In this document: positions 44,165 through 54,701 of the stretch, in pieces | Layout of the letters: every line of letters starts with the position of its first letter | How positions within the stretch are numbered: position 1 is the first letter of the stretch | NCBI GenBank assembly: GCA_023460535.1 | Contig: JAEWPV010000005.1 | Coordinates: 1-64,000, forward strand | DNA: 64,000 bases | Direction of reading: 5' to 3' | From: Bacillota bacterium | GTDB lineage: Bacteria > Bacillota > Clostridia > Oscillospirales > Ruminococcaceae | Notes under the pieces: generated by a model | Told to the model about the DNA's origin: nothing | Databases searched by the model: none | Seen by the model: the letters and a program-made list of their open reading frames with translations, nothing else | Position numbers and translations under genes: made by a program

Positions 44165-45523
44165 ATGATTAATGTAAGCGATATATTAGAAACCATAAGC
44201 ATGATACAGGATGAAAACCTTGATATTCGAACCATTACAATGGGCATCTCGCTGCTGGAGTGCTGCGACAGCGACATTGACCGCGCATGCGAAAAGGTGT
44301 ATGACAAGATAACCAAAAAGGCACAGCACCTTGTAAAAACCGGCGACGAGATTGAAAAGGAATACGGCATACCCGTAATCAATAAGCGAATCGCAGTAAC
44401 CCCTATCTCGATGCTGCTTGCAAGCAGCAAGGGCGACCCTGTAAAGTATGCGCTGACGCTGGAGCGTGCTGCCAAGGAATGCGGCGTTAATTTAATAGGC
44501 GGCTACTCCGCTCTCGTTCACAAGGGCTTTTCTGCGGGAGATATGGAGCTGATTCGTTCCATTCCCGACGCGCTGAACCAAACCAGCCGGGTGTGCTCGT
44601 CGGTTAACATCGGCTCGACCAAAAGCGGTATTAACATGGATGCCGTGAAGCTGATGGGACAAATTGTTAAGCGGAGCGCGGAGCTGACCGCAGACCGGCA
44701 GTGTGTGGGCGCAACCAAGCTGGTTGTGTTTTGCAATGCGCCGGAGGATAACCCCTTTATGGCGGGCGCCTTTCACGGTGTGGGCGAGCCGGACTGTGTA
44801 ATCAACGTCGGCGTATCGGGTCCCGGCGTGGTACGCTGCGCGCTGGCAAAGGCGGATAAAAACCTCGATATTACCGCCGTTGCGGATATTGTGAAAAAGA
44901 CGGCGTTTAAGATTACCCGCATGGGGCAGTTGGTGGCTTACGAGGCCTCTAAGCGCCTTGATATGCCGTTTGGCATTGTGGATCTTTCGCTTGCACCCAC
45001 CCCGGCGGTGGGCGACTCGGTTGCGCACATCCTAGAGGAGATGGGTCTTGCACAATGCGGCTGCTGCGGCACCACGGCGGCGCTTGCCCTGCTCAACGAC
45101 GCGGTGAAAAAGGGCGGCGTGATGGCCTCGTCCCATGTGGGCGGGCTATCGGGCGCGTTTATCCCCGTTTCGGAGGACGCGGGTATGATTGACGCCGCAA
45201 AAAATGGCGTGCTAACTCTGGAAAAGCTGGAAGCCATGACCGCCGTTTGCTCGGTGGGTCTTGATATGATAGCAATCCCGGGCGACACGCCGGATGAGGT
45301 TATCAGCGCGATTATCGCGGATGAGGCTGCAATCGGAATGGTGAACGCCAAGACCACGGCGGTGCGAATTATCCCCGCCATCGGGCTGAAGGAGGGCGAC
45401 AGTCTGGAATGGGGCGGGCTGTTTGGCTCGGCACCCGTTATGCACGTCAACACCACCTCCCCCGCCGTGTTTATCAACCGCGGCGGTCGCATTCCTGCGC
45501 CGCTGCAAAGCCTGAAAAACTAA
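44165..45523 (+). CDS. UPF0210 / PFL family protein (DUF711)
   Basis: 452 residues. Distinctive stretches are ITMGISLLECCD near the N terminus, GYSALVHKGFS, GVSGPGVVRCAL and the Cys/Gly loop QCGCCGTTAALALL. The fold is related to pyruvate formate-lyase and ribonucleotide reductase barrels, but the glycyl-radical motif of PFL is not present, so it is not a PFL. GGAGG lies 11 nt before the ATG. Biochemical role unknown. Confidence 0.92.
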   Translation: MINVSDILETISMIQDENLDIRTITMGISLLECCDSDIDRACEKVYDKITKKAQHLVKTGDEIEKEYGIPVINKRIAVTPISMLLASSKGDPVKYALTLERAAKECGVNLIGGYSALVHKGFSAGDMELIRSIPDALNQTSRVCSSVNIGSTKSGINMDAVKLMGQIVKRSAELTADRQCVGATKLVVFCNAPEDNPFMAGAFHGVGEPDCVINVGVSGPGVVRCALAKADKNLDITAVADIVKKTAFKITRMGQLVAYEASKRLDMPFGIVDLSLAPTPAVGDSVAHILEEMGLAQCGCCGTTAALALLNDAVKKGGVMASSHVGGLSGAFIPVSEDAGMIDAAKNGVLTLEKLEAMTAVCSVGLDMIAIPGDTPDEVISAIIADEAAIGMVNAKTTAVRIIPAIGLKEGDSLEWGGLFGSAPVMHVNTTSPAVFINRGGRIPAPLQSLKN

Positions 45524-45568
45524 CGACAAAGCCACAACCTATTAAACTTGACTTTGGAGGACAGCAGT

Positions 45569-46177
45569 ATGAATCGCAGGATTGGCATCTGGGCGTCAGT
45601 CGGCGCTACTATCACAGTAGCCCTGTTTGCACTATCTATGGTGTTTTCTTTAATGTCCATTTCCTATGCGACGAGCTTTCTTTTCTCGTGGTGTTATCTG
45701 CTTATGACCTGCGCCTTCTTTGTCAAAGCACCAAAGGAGCGGCGCGTGGCGGCGCTTGCGGGCATCGCGTTTGCGTGCGTGTATGTCACGTTGATTGGGC
45801 TTGTTTACTTTACCCAGCTTACTACCGTACTGTACCAGACCGAAAGCGCCGAGGTATTGCTTGCTCTCACCTACACGCCCGGTCGATGGTTTTTTGCCCT
45901 TGACCTGCTTGGCTACGCTTTTCTTTCTCTCTCCGCTTTGTTTGTGGGGCTCACGCTTGTGCCCAAAAACAAGGTGGACAAATGGCTAAAGGTCTTGTTA
46001 CTGTTACATGGGCTGTATGCTCCCGCGTGTATCCTCATGCCGATACTCAATGTGTTTCGCGTGGATGCCTCCGGCGCAAGCGATATGAGTGGCGTAATTG
46101 CACTGATGGGTTGGTGTATTCATTTTATCCCCATTGCGGTGCTAAGCGCTCTGCACATGAAAAACTTAGACAACTAG
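45569..46177 (+). CDS. uncharacterised membrane protein, six helices
   Basis: 202 residues, six hydrophobic helices separated by short loops (first at about 8-30, last at about 178-196), no recognised domain. TTGGAGGA is 8 nt before ATG 45569. It follows the PFL-family gene by 45 nt and may share its transcript. Composition (Phe/Leu/Tyr rich, few charged residues) suggests an integral membrane protein of unknown role. Confidence 0.75.
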   Translation: MNRRIGIWASVGATITVALFALSMVFSLMSISYATSFLFSWCYLLMTCAFFVKAPKERRVAALAGIAFACVYVTLIGLVYFTQLTTVLYQTESAEVLLALTYTPGRWFFALDLLGYAFLSLSALFVGLTLVPKNKVDKWLKVLLLLHGLYAPACILMPILNVFRVDASGASDMSGVIALMGWCIHFIPIAVLSALHMKNLDN

Positions 46178-46200
46178 CCACCTTTAACCTGTAATAAAAG

Positions 46201-46244
46201 CAAGCGACCCGGGACTGTTACGCCCACGGGTCGCTTGTATTTAT
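46201..46244. terminator. bidirectional terminator
   Basis: CAAGCGACCCG/CGGGTCGCTTG stem with a 15-nt loop, then TATTTATG. Between convergent membrane protein and nifU genes. Confidence 0.85.
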
Positions 46245-46264
46245 GTTTGAGTTTAAATCAATTA

Positions 46265-46714
46265 TCAGTGGCAGCTGCAGCTGTCATCGCCGTGATGGCA
46301 CGCGTCGCAATCGCCGATATTGCCGACAATGGGGGTGGGGTCGATACCTTGACGGGTGTAATAATCGGCCACCGCCGCCTTGATTGCCTGCTCTGCCAGT
46401 ACCGAGCAGTGAACCTTCACTGGGGGCAGCCCATCCAGCGCCTCCATGACCGCGCGATTGGTGAGCTTAAGCGCATCCTCGATGGTGCCGCCTTTGATCA
46501 GCTCGGTTGCCATTGAGCTGGTCGCAATCGCCGCGCCGCAGCCGAAGGTTTTAAACTTTACATCCTTGATGACGCCTGCCTCAATTTTGAGGTACATCTT
46601 CATAATATCGCCGCACTTTGCGTTTCCTACCTCGCCAACGCCGTTGGCGTCGGCAAGCTCACCCACATTGCGGGGGCTAGAGAAATGTTCCATTACTTTA
46701 TCGCTGTATAGCAT
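46265..46714 (-). CDS. nifU: Fe-S cluster assembly scaffold, NifU/IscU type
   Basis: 149 residues with the three scaffold cysteines (NAKCGD, TFGCGAA, VHCSVLAEQA) and the conserved Asp after the first. It receives sulfur from the cysteine desulfurase encoded just upstream (nifS, 54 nt) and iron to build [2Fe-2S]/[4Fe-4S] clusters. GGAGGT precedes ATG 46714. The last about 17 residues (GDCDACHHGDDSCSCH) are a Cys/His-rich extension absent from standard IscU, possibly an additional metal site. Confidence 0.94.
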   Translation of the reverse strand: MLYSDKVMEHFSSPRNVGELADANGVGEVGNAKCGDIMKMYLKIEAGVIKDVKFKTFGCGAAIATSSMATELIKGGTIEDALKLTNRAVMEALDGLPPVKVHCSVLAEQAIKAAVADYYTRQGIDPTPIVGNIGDCDACHHGDDSCSCH

Positions 46715-46768
46715 AGTTACCTCCATCTCGCCGCCATGCGGCAGTATCAATCTTTTCTTTTAACTGTT

Positions 46769-47968
<1,200 letters not shown>

Positions 47969-48065
47969 TGTTTTCACCCTTGCCTTTCCGGATGCATCAA
48001 AGCAGTATCCGTGTCAATACTCCAGCTTGCCATAGCAAACCGTGCAATGGTTATGTGCTGTTTAT

Positions 48066-48094
48066 AATATATACCTTTCTAGTAGAACTTTCAA
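48066..48094 (-). promoter_or_regulatory. promoter of nifS-nifU
   Basis: TTGAAA (48089-48094), 17-nt spacer, TATATT (48066-48071), about 98 nt upstream of nifS. No IscR-like site was noticed. The rest of 47978-48227 has no gene. Confidence 0.6.
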
Positions 48095-48227
48095 GGGTTC
48101 TGTTAAAAAAATCTCAATTTCTTAGTAAATTTACGATGAATTAAAAATAAACTGAATAAACAGTCCGTATTAGTCTAACCGTTTCATGCAAAATCATAGT
48201 GCCTTTAACAATACTTAGATGAACTTA

Positions 48228-48683
48228 TTACCTGTTCTTGTAGCGCTGGGCCTGCAAAACGGCAAGCCGGTCGCACCGCTCATTTTCCGGGTGCCCCGCG
48301 TGGCCCTTTACCCACACGATGGTTACCTGATGCTGCGCAATCAGATTCAGCAGTCGCTCCCACAAATCGGGGTTGAGTGCGGGTTCGTTTCCGCTGCGCT
48401 TCCAGCCCCGCTGCCGCCACTTTTGCGCCCAGCCCTTTGTAATTGCGTCTGCTACATATTTAGAATCGGTATACAGGGTAACGTCGCAACGCTCCTTTAG
48501 CGCAGCCAACCCTTCAATGGCTGCCATTAGCTCCATGCGGTTGTTGGTGGTGTTTGCTTCGCCGCCGGAAAGCTCTTTTTCACGTCCCTCATAGCGCAGA
48601 ATGGTACCGTAGCCCCCCGGACCTGGGTTGCCGCTGCACGCGCCGTCGGTAAAAATCTCGATCTTCTTTAAGCTCTGCTCCAA
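48228..48683 (-). CDS. rnhA: ribonuclease HI
   Basis: 151 residues with the DEDD active site: TDGACSGNPGPGG (Asp), RMELMAAIEGL (Glu), YTDSKYV (Asp) and ENERCDRLA (Asp), plus the basic handle region WAQKWRQRGWK. Cleaves RNA in RNA-DNA hybrids. Start: TTG at 48683, preceded by GGAAGGAG with a 7-nt gap; upstream codons to 48713 lack a site. Confidence 0.95.
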   Translation of the reverse strand: MEQSLKKIEIFTDGACSGNPGPGGYGTILRYEGREKELSGGEANTTNNRMELMAAIEGLAALKERCDVTLYTDSKYVADAITKGWAQKWRQRGWKRSGNEPALNPDLWERLLNLIAQHQVTIVWVKGHAGHPENERCDRLAVLQAQRYKNR

Positions 48684-48889
48684 TGCAATGCTCCTTCCAG
48701 GGGTTATTTTCACTTCAATAAGTCAAAGGTTATTATATTACTTTTCTTTGTTTGATACAAGCACGCTTTACTACGAGTTGGCTTGAATCAAACGCCGCCT
48801 TTTTAAGAATGGTACGGTACAAATAATCGGCGGTTCGGCAGCATATATTGTGAAATGGACAGACAATGCGCCGAAAAGGGGGTGTGCGA

Positions 48890-49663
48890 ATGAGCAATGA
48901 CAGCTTTGCTCTGCTGTTATCGCTTGCGGCAGGACTTTGTACGGGTATCGGCGGTTTCGTCGTTGTGGTGGCAAGGCAAAATGCGAAAAGGCTATTGCCC
49001 TTTTCGCTGGGTTTTGCGGCGGGGGTGATGATTATGGTCTCGCTTGCCGATATCCTGCCGGAGTCGGCGGCGTTTATTGAGCAAGGCGTTCACACGCAGG
49101 CAGCCGGGGGGTACGCGCTTCTAGCCATGGTGTTTGGCAACATACTTGCCGCCCTTGGTTCCAAAGCCATCCCCGAGCAAGCGGATTGGCTTTCTTCTGT
49201 ATCGGCAGCCCCACCCGGGCTTGCGCGGGTGGGGCTGGTTACTATGGCGGCGGTAGTGGCGCATAACATACCGGAGGGCGTCGCAACTTATATGGCAGGC
49301 TGCGGAGAGCGATCTCTCGGCATTTCGGTCGCGGCAGCCATCGCGCTGCACAACATACCTGAGGGCATTTCGGTAGCCATACCCGTTTTTTATGCGACAG
49401 GCAGCAAGAGCAAAGGGCTGTTGTGCGCCGCGATATCCGGGCTAGGCGAGCCTTTGGGCGCACTGCTTGCGCTTTTGATTCTTCGACCGTTTTTGACCAG
49501 TCTGTCCCTTGGAGTCATCCTGGGCATCGTTGCAGGGATTATGCTGTTTGTGTCGTTTAACGAATTGATTCCCTCGGCGCTACGGTATGGCAAAAAAACA
49601 CCGATTGTGGGAATTCTGCTAGGACTGCTGGTAATGGGGATAGGGCTAGCATGGTTTTCGTAA
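48890..49663 (+). CDS. ZIP-family metal transporter
   Basis: 257 residues, eight transmembrane helices, with the metal-binding helices HNIPEGVATYM and HNIPEGISVA and the helix VI/VII motif GLGEPLGALL. ZIP proteins import Zn2+ (or Fe2+/Mn2+); this resembles the bacterial ZupT class. AAGGGGGT precedes ATG 48890. A single-gene unit closed by a bidirectional terminator. Confidence 0.92.
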   Translation: MSNDSFALLLSLAAGLCTGIGGFVVVVARQNAKRLLPFSLGFAAGVMIMVSLADILPESAAFIEQGVHTQAAGGYALLAMVFGNILAALGSKAIPEQADWLSSVSAAPPGLARVGLVTMAAVVAHNIPEGVATYMAGCGERSLGISVAAAIALHNIPEGISVAIPVFYATGSKSKGLLCAAISGLGEPLGALLALLILRPFLTSLSLGVILGIVAGIMLFVSFNELIPSALRYGKKTPIVGILLGLLVMGIGLAWFS

Positions 49664-49680
49664 CTCGCAACAACACAAAA

Positions 49681-49714
49681 AACGCCCGCTGTTTTTTCGG
49701 CGGACGTTTTGTAC
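49681..49714. terminator. bidirectional terminator between ZIP and dnaC-like genes
   Basis: AACGcCCGC/GCGGaCGTT stem (one mismatch) with TTTTTT in the loop, T-runs TTTTGTACTT on + and TTTTTTGTGT on -. Confidence 0.8.
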
Positions 49715-49725
49715 TTCATGTTTTA

Positions 49726-50757
49726 CTATCGCACCTTTTTCAGCGAGCGAATGTCGCTGCCAAAGAAGCGCAGGAAGCTGTACGAGCCGTGTAATCTGGA
49801 TAACACCTTTTCGGAATAGGTATCCTTGAGCTCTGCGATTGACAGATTGGTGCTGATGATGGTAGGACGTTTGGTTAAAAGCCGTGTGTTGATGATGTTG
49901 TAGGTAGCGGAAACGGTAAACTGCGTTGAAAACTCCGCGCCCAGGTCATCAATAATCAACAAATCGCAGCCGAGTAAAGAGTCCAGCGCGTCGTGCTTGT
50001 TGCCGGCGCGGGAGAAATGCGCCTGCTCCACCGCGCGAAACAGGTTGTTTGCGGAGCCGTATACCACGCCGTACCCTTGCTCAATCACTCTTGACGCGAT
50101 GGCTAGCGAAAGGTGGGTTTTACCCAGCCCCGTCGCGCCCAACATCAGGATGCTAGAGGAAGCAAGTGAAAACGAAGTAGCGTATTTTAAGCAGTAATCA
50201 AATATTTCTGCCATCTTCACACGCGGGACAATCCCGCTTGCCGGGTCGGGCTGCTGCGGGTAGTAGTCGAGCATAAACTGATCAAAGCTTGAAGGGGCAA
50301 GTGGGGACTGCTCGTTTAACCGCTTGTATGCTTCGCGTTTTAGTTCGGTCTTAAAACACTCGCACATCTCGCCGTCGGCAAAGCCGCTGTCTTCACAGCG
50401 CTTGCAGGTGTACGGTACGCACAGGTAATCTTCGGAAAGGCTACAATCGTTAATAATTCGTTCGCGCCGCTTTTCGAGTATGTCGGTTTTTTCTTTTAGC
50501 TCGCTCAGCAAGCTTTGCGCGTCCGCGTCGGGAGAGAGCAGTGCTTTGGAGGTGGCGGCACCAATCAGAATCAGCTCCCGCTCTATCCGCTCCAGCTCGG
50601 GGATGTCGGAATACAGCTGTTCTTTGCGCCGCTGCGAGATATATCGCGCGGCTTGTCTGCGCTCGGTAAGCACCGACCTTGCCGCCGCATAGACTTCTCC
50701 GGAATATCCCATACGGTAGTACGCCCTTTCCTTGTTGTTTATGTCTTCGTCATGCAA
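49726..50757 (-). CDS. DnaC/DnaI-type helicase loader ATPase
   Basis: Up to 343 residues. The N-terminal region contains a zinc-type Cys set (CVPYTCKRCEDSGF then CECF) followed by an AAA ATPase with Walker A GATGLGKTHLS and Walker B LLIIDDLGAEF. This is the DnaI/DnaC helicase-loader family. Encoded directly downstream of a DnaD-domain protein, the standard primosome pair in Clostridia. The start is unsure: 50757 (6 nt after the dnaD-like stop, no clear site) or ATG 50712, which is preceded by AAAGGG and fits the family N terminus better. Confidence 0.9.
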   Translation of the reverse strand: MHDEDINNKERAYYRMGYSGEVYAAARSVLTERRQAARYISQRRKEQLYSDIPELERIERELILIGAATSKALLSPDADAQSLLSELKEKTDILEKRRERIINDCSLSEDYLCVPYTCKRCEDSGFADGEMCECFKTELKREAYKRLNEQSPLAPSSFDQFMLDYYPQQPDPASGIVPRVKMAEIFDYCLKYATSFSLASSSILMLGATGLGKTHLSLAIASRVIEQGYGVVYGSANNLFRAVEQAHFSRAGNKHDALDSLLGCDLLIIDDLGAEFSTQFTVSATYNIINTRLLTKRPTIISTNLSIAELKDTYSEKVLSRLHGSYSFLRFFGSDIRSLKKVR

Positions 50758-50763
50758 ACCGGC

Positions 50764-51795
50764 CTATAGCTTCGGGGTTTCGTAAAGACCTTCGTTTTCA
50801 ATTGAGTTGAGATCAAGCGAGGTTTCGCGCGCGGTGCGTTTTGGCTTTTCCGCACCCTCCGCCATCGCCTGTTCCAGCGTTTTAACGCCCTTGCTAAACC
50901 AGTTGGCAAGAATTTTATCCAGATACGCAAAGCTGAGCTTGCCGGTGTTATCCACCGTTTTGTCAAACGCCGCGCGGATAATGGAAATATCGTAGCCGAA
51001 CTCTTCAAACCAGCGGGTAATAGCCGCCTGCTCCTTAGAGGAAAGCCGGCGCCCGGAAATGCCGAACGCGCCCTGAACCAATGCCTCGCGGGAATGGAGC
51101 GTCGCTTTGCGTTTTATGTATTCCTCCGCCTGCTCATGGGTGCGAATGCCGAGATCGAGCCATTTCGTACACTGCCGCTCGATGCTGCGCATATCGGTGA
51201 GCCCACGTGAGGCGCAGTACCCCACCGCAAGCAAAATGACATCGGGCGAAAGCCCTGCCCAGTCGTGGATTGAAACCAGTGCGACCACGTCGCTGCCCTG
51301 CAGCTCTCGTCCGAGATGCACGCGGCATTGATCGACGAGAAAGCGAATGCCCTCGTTTTCTTCCACCCGCAAAAATGCTTCTTTTTGCGTAAAGCGGTAG
51401 CTGTTTGACACCCGTTTGATATTGCCCTGCTCGTATACCGCGGTACGCTCGGGTATAACGGTTTCTTTATCCTCCGGCGGGCTTATTTCCTGTTTGGAAA
51501 CAAGCATATCCGCTGTTTTTTTCATAATAGGAGGGTATTCCGGTTGCCCGGTCTCCTCTGTTTGCGACAGTACGCCGACTTCCTTCCAGTAATTCACCGC
51601 ATCCTTAATATCAGCCTGCGAATAGCCGAGTTTTTTTGCCATGTCTTCGCAGTCTACCGTTTTATCGCTGTGGCGCAGCAAAAATAGCAGCACCTTAAGC
51701 TGCGCCGCACCCGCCAGCTTGATGTGCCGGTCCACTACACAGTTTGGTACCGCAAAAACGCCCTGAAGTATGCCGTAATTGACCGAAAACTCCAT
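50764..51795 (-). CDS. DnaD/DnaB-domain primosomal protein
   Basis: 343 residues: an N-terminal winged-helix region (about 10-75; AAQLKVLLFLLRHSDK, AKKLGYSQADIKDAVNYW) and a DnaD C-terminal domain (about 220-320; ending FSKGVKTLEQA). Functions in replication initiation/restart, loading the helicase with the downstream DnaC-like ATPase. ATG 51795 is chosen because GGAGGA lies 5 nt upstream; the longer open frame to 51864 contains the -10 of the probable promoter (TATAAT near 51850). Confidence 0.9.
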   Translation of the reverse strand: MEFSVNYGILQGVFAVPNCVVDRHIKLAGAAQLKVLLFLLRHSDKTVDCEDMAKKLGYSQADIKDAVNYWKEVGVLSQTEETGQPEYPPIMKKTADMLVSKQEISPPEDKETVIPERTAVYEQGNIKRVSNSYRFTQKEAFLRVEENEGIRFLVDQCRVHLGRELQGSDVVALVSIHDWAGLSPDVILLAVGYCASRGLTDMRSIERQCTKWLDLGIRTHEQAEEYIKRKATLHSREALVQGAFGISGRRLSSKEQAAITRWFEEFGYDISIIRAAFDKTVDNTGKLSFAYLDKILANWFSKGVKTLEQAMAEGAEKPKRTARETSLDLNSIENEGLYETPKL

Positions 51796-52148
51796 CGATT
51801 CCTCCGCATTAATGGTTTCATCCATTGGGTTATTTTCTTCGTATATTATAGCACATGCCGCCAAAATAAACTACACACGAGTAAAAACAGAAGTCCCGCT
51901 TTCTTTTGCTATCCCGCTGTTGTGCGGATTATTTGGAGGTTGTTTGAAAAACAACGTGGCAGTTATGCCTTTTTTTGCACCTTTAATTGAAGGATATAAC
52001 CAAATATCTTTGCGGCGTGTAAAACTACTGGGCATTTTGTCATCTATAATTTTCGCCAAAAGTATGTTATTATGAAAACGTCTAATCATATAGGCTACAC
52101 AAACACATCTGGCAGCCGGTTTTCAAACGCTTGCGAGGGGGCTTTTCG

Positions 52149-52967
52149 ATGTCATTTATTAACCTGTACGACAGCCACACGCATTCCGATAACTCCCCGG
52201 ACGGGCGACAATCGGTCACCTATATGTGCGAGCACGGCGTTGCTTTGGGTTTGCGCGGCATCGCCATTACCGACCACTGCGAGGTGGATAATTACGAGGG
52301 CGGAAGGTACCATATTTCCATCCGTCAATCGAATTTTGAGTGTTTAAAGGCAAAATCGGTTTTTCGCGGCAGCTTGATTGTATCCTCGGGTATCGAGCTT
52401 GGGCAACCGCTTTCAAACATTGCAATATCCGAAAAGCTGCTTTGTGATTATGACTTTGATTTTGTACTGGCTTCGGTGCATAACGCGTCAAACGGAGCGG
52501 ATTATTACTATATCGATTACTCTGAATATAGTGCTTCTGACGTGCGCTTGCTGTTACAAGACTATTTTGAGGACGTGCTGGCCGTTGCCCGCTGGAATCG
52601 GTTTGACAGCCTCGCGCACCTGACCTACCCGCTGCGCTACCTGCACGCCAAAGGAATTTCGGTTGAGCTATCCGAGTATGCTGACGTCATCGATGAGATT
52701 CTTAAAACACTGGCGGATAACCAAAAGGCGCTTGAGATTAACACCTCCGGCTACCGCCAGGGGCTTGGAACACCGCTTCCTCCCTTTTCATGCGTCAAGC
52801 GGTTTAAGGAGCTCGGCGGAGAGTATATTACCATTGGCTCGGACGGGCACCGTTCCAGCGATGTGGGTATGAATATTCAAGATGGAATGCAGCTTGCCCT
52901 GGAAGCAGGATTTGAGCAGTTTGCGCTGTATCTTTCGCGCACCCCGATGCTGATTGATTTGAAATAA
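52149..52967 (+). CDS. PHP-domain phosphatase (histidinol-phosphatase family)
   Basis: 272 residues of the PHP fold with metal ligands at DSHTHSDNSPDG, ITDHCEVD, SVHNAS and the C-terminal GSDGHRSSDVG. The HisK-type histidinol phosphatase is the closest function, but his genes are not adjacent, so another phosphoester may be the substrate. GAGGGGG precedes the ATG. Preceded by about 300 nt without an obvious gene; the 51796-52148 stretch is AT-rich with no convincing element except the promoter region of dnaD. Confidence 0.85.
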   Translation: MSFINLYDSHTHSDNSPDGRQSVTYMCEHGVALGLRGIAITDHCEVDNYEGGRYHISIRQSNFECLKAKSVFRGSLIVSSGIELGQPLSNIAISEKLLCDYDFDFVLASVHNASNGADYYYIDYSEYSASDVRLLLQDYFEDVLAVARWNRFDSLAHLTYPLRYLHAKGISVELSEYADVIDEILKTLADNQKALEINTSGYRQGLGTPLPPFSCVKRFKELGGEYITIGSDGHRSSDVGMNIQDGMQLALEAGFEQFALYLSRTPMLIDLK

Positions 52968-53025
52968 AGACGCCATCACGCGTTTTTATAAATATATTAA
53001 CAAAAGAACTGGAGTGACTATTGTC

Positions 53026-53505
53026 ATGGAAAAGCTTCTAAAAATTCTGGACAAAAACGCACGGTTAACCAATGAGCAGATCGCCGTAATGCTGGGCGCA
53101 TCGGCCGCGGAGGTTGCCGCCGCCATGGCAAAATACGAAGCAGACGGAGTCATTCGCGGTTATAAGGCAGTTATAGACTGGGAGCGCACGGGAAAAGAAC
53201 GCGTTACCGCCCTAATTGAACTGCGCGTTACCCCAAAGCGCGATCTTGGATTTGAAGAGATTGCAAAAAAGGTAATGTTGTTTGACCACGTAGAAAGCGT
53301 GTTCCTGATGTCCGGCGGGTATGACCTTGCTGTTTTGGTTTCGGGCAGAACGTTTCAGGAGATTGCGCTGTTTGTGGCGCACCGCTTAGCCCCTATGGAC
53401 TCGGTGCTGTCTACCACCACCCACTTTGTGCTGCGCCGCTATAAGGACGACGGCTTTGTGTTCTGCGACGAGGACAAGGATGAGAGGGGGAACGCTTCGC
53501 TGTGA
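53026..53505 (+). CDS. Lrp/AsnC-family transcriptional regulator
   Basis: 159 residues: an N-terminal winged HTH (about 5-60; ARLTNEQIAVMLGASAAEV) and a C-terminal RAM ligand domain (about 65-140) that binds amino acids. ATG 53026 is preceded by TGGAGTGA. Its stop overlaps the start of the aminotransferase gene by 4 nt, so it probably regulates that operon in response to an amino acid. Confidence 0.92.
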   Translation: MEKLLKILDKNARLTNEQIAVMLGASAAEVAAAMAKYEADGVIRGYKAVIDWERTGKERVTALIELRVTPKRDLGFEEIAKKVMLFDHVESVFLMSGGYDLAVLVSGRTFQEIALFVAHRLAPMDSVLSTTTHFVLRRYKDDGFVFCDEDKDERGNASL

Positions 53506-54668
53506 TAGACTACAACAAAGTGTTGTCCGAACGGGTAAAGAACATCAAGCCCTCGGGCATCCGTAAATTTTTTGACATCGCCAACGAGATGGAGGGCGTC
53601 ATCTCGCTAGGTGTTGGTGAGCCTGACTTTCAAACGCCCTGGAACATTCGGGACGCGGCAATTGTGTCGCTGGAAAGAGGACATACCCGGTATACCTCCA
53701 ACTGGGGGCTGATTGAGTTGCGTGAAGCACTCGCCCAGTACCAGAACCGCCGATTTGGGCTAACCTATAACCCGAAGAACGAGGTTGTCGTAACGGTAGG
53801 CGGTTCCGAGGCGATTGACATTGCCATACGCGCGCTGGTTAACCCCGGCGACGAGGTGCTGATACCTGAGCCGAGTTTTGTTTGCTACACCCCCATCGTC
53901 GACTTAACGGGCGGTGTCTCGGTGCCGATTGTTACGCGCGAAGAGGATAATTTTCGTCTGACGGCAAGCGCGCTGCGCGAAAAGATTACACCCAAAACAA
54001 AGCTGTTAATCCTGCCCTTTCCAAACAATCCTACAGGCGGCGTAATGCGCCGCGAGCACCTTGAGGCGATTGCCGAGGTGCTGCGCGGAACGGACATCAT
54101 CGTGCTCAGCGACGAGATATATTCCGAGCTTACGTATTCCTCTACCCATGTTTCGATTGCGTCGCTGGATGGCATGTGGGAGCGCACAGTTGTAGTAAAC
54201 GGCTTTTCCAAGTCGTACTCTATGACGGGTTGGCGGCTTGGCTACGCCTGTGCGCCCGAGCCGATTCTTTCGCAGATGACCAAGATTCATCAATTTGCGA
54301 TTATGTGCGCCCCTTCCACCAGTCAGTATGCCGCAATTGAAGCGGTAAGGCATTGTGACCCGCAGATCCGCATGATGGTTGAAGAATATGACATGCGCCG
54401 CCGGTTGTTGGTGGATGCGTTTAACAAGATGGGGCTATCCTGTTTTGAACCGGAGGGCGCGTTTTACGTCTTCCCCTGCATCAAGAGCACGGGAATGACC
54501 TCCGAGGAGTTCTGCGAACGACTGTTGTTCTCTCAAAAAATCGCCGTGGTTCCGGGTAATGCATTTGGCGACAGCGGCGAAGGGTACATTCGTGTATCCT
54601 ATTCGTATTCCATCGACCATATTTTAGAGGCATTAAAACGTATTGAGCTGTTTTTAAACCAGCTGTAA
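53502..54668 (+). CDS. class I/II PLP aminotransferase
   Basis: 388 residues. Fold-type I aminotransferase with SLGVGEPDFQTP, PNNPTGG, the PLP Lys in GFSKSYSMTGWRLGY and the C-terminal Arg in YIRVSYSYS. Resembles the PatA/MalY-like or aspartate/aromatic aminotransferase group (N-acetyl-LL-DAP aminotransferase is also similar); the substrate is not clear. GTG start overlaps the asnC-type gene (GTGA). Upstream neighbour of ispE in one transcript. Confidence 0.9.
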   Translation: MIDYNKVLSERVKNIKPSGIRKFFDIANEMEGVISLGVGEPDFQTPWNIRDAAIVSLERGHTRYTSNWGLIELREALAQYQNRRFGLTYNPKNEVVVTVGGSEAIDIAIRALVNPGDEVLIPEPSFVCYTPIVDLTGGVSVPIVTREEDNFRLTASALREKITPKTKLLILPFPNNPTGGVMRREHLEAIAEVLRGTDIIVLSDEIYSELTYSSTHVSIASLDGMWERTVVVNGFSKSYSMTGWRLGYACAPEPILSQMTKIHQFAIMCAPSTSQYAAIEAVRHCDPQIRMMVEEYDMRRRLLVDAFNKMGLSCFEPEGAFYVFPCIKSTGMTSEEFCERLLFSQKIAVVPGNAFGDSGEGYIRVSYSYSIDHILEALKRIELFLNQL

Positions 54669-54701
54669 GCCGACCTTGCACAGGAACGGAGGAAAACCGC
54701 T

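Noticed and set aside
44165..45523. Pyruvate formate-lyase
   Set aside because: Lacks the C-terminal glycyl-radical motif and is far too short; it is the UPF0210 family.
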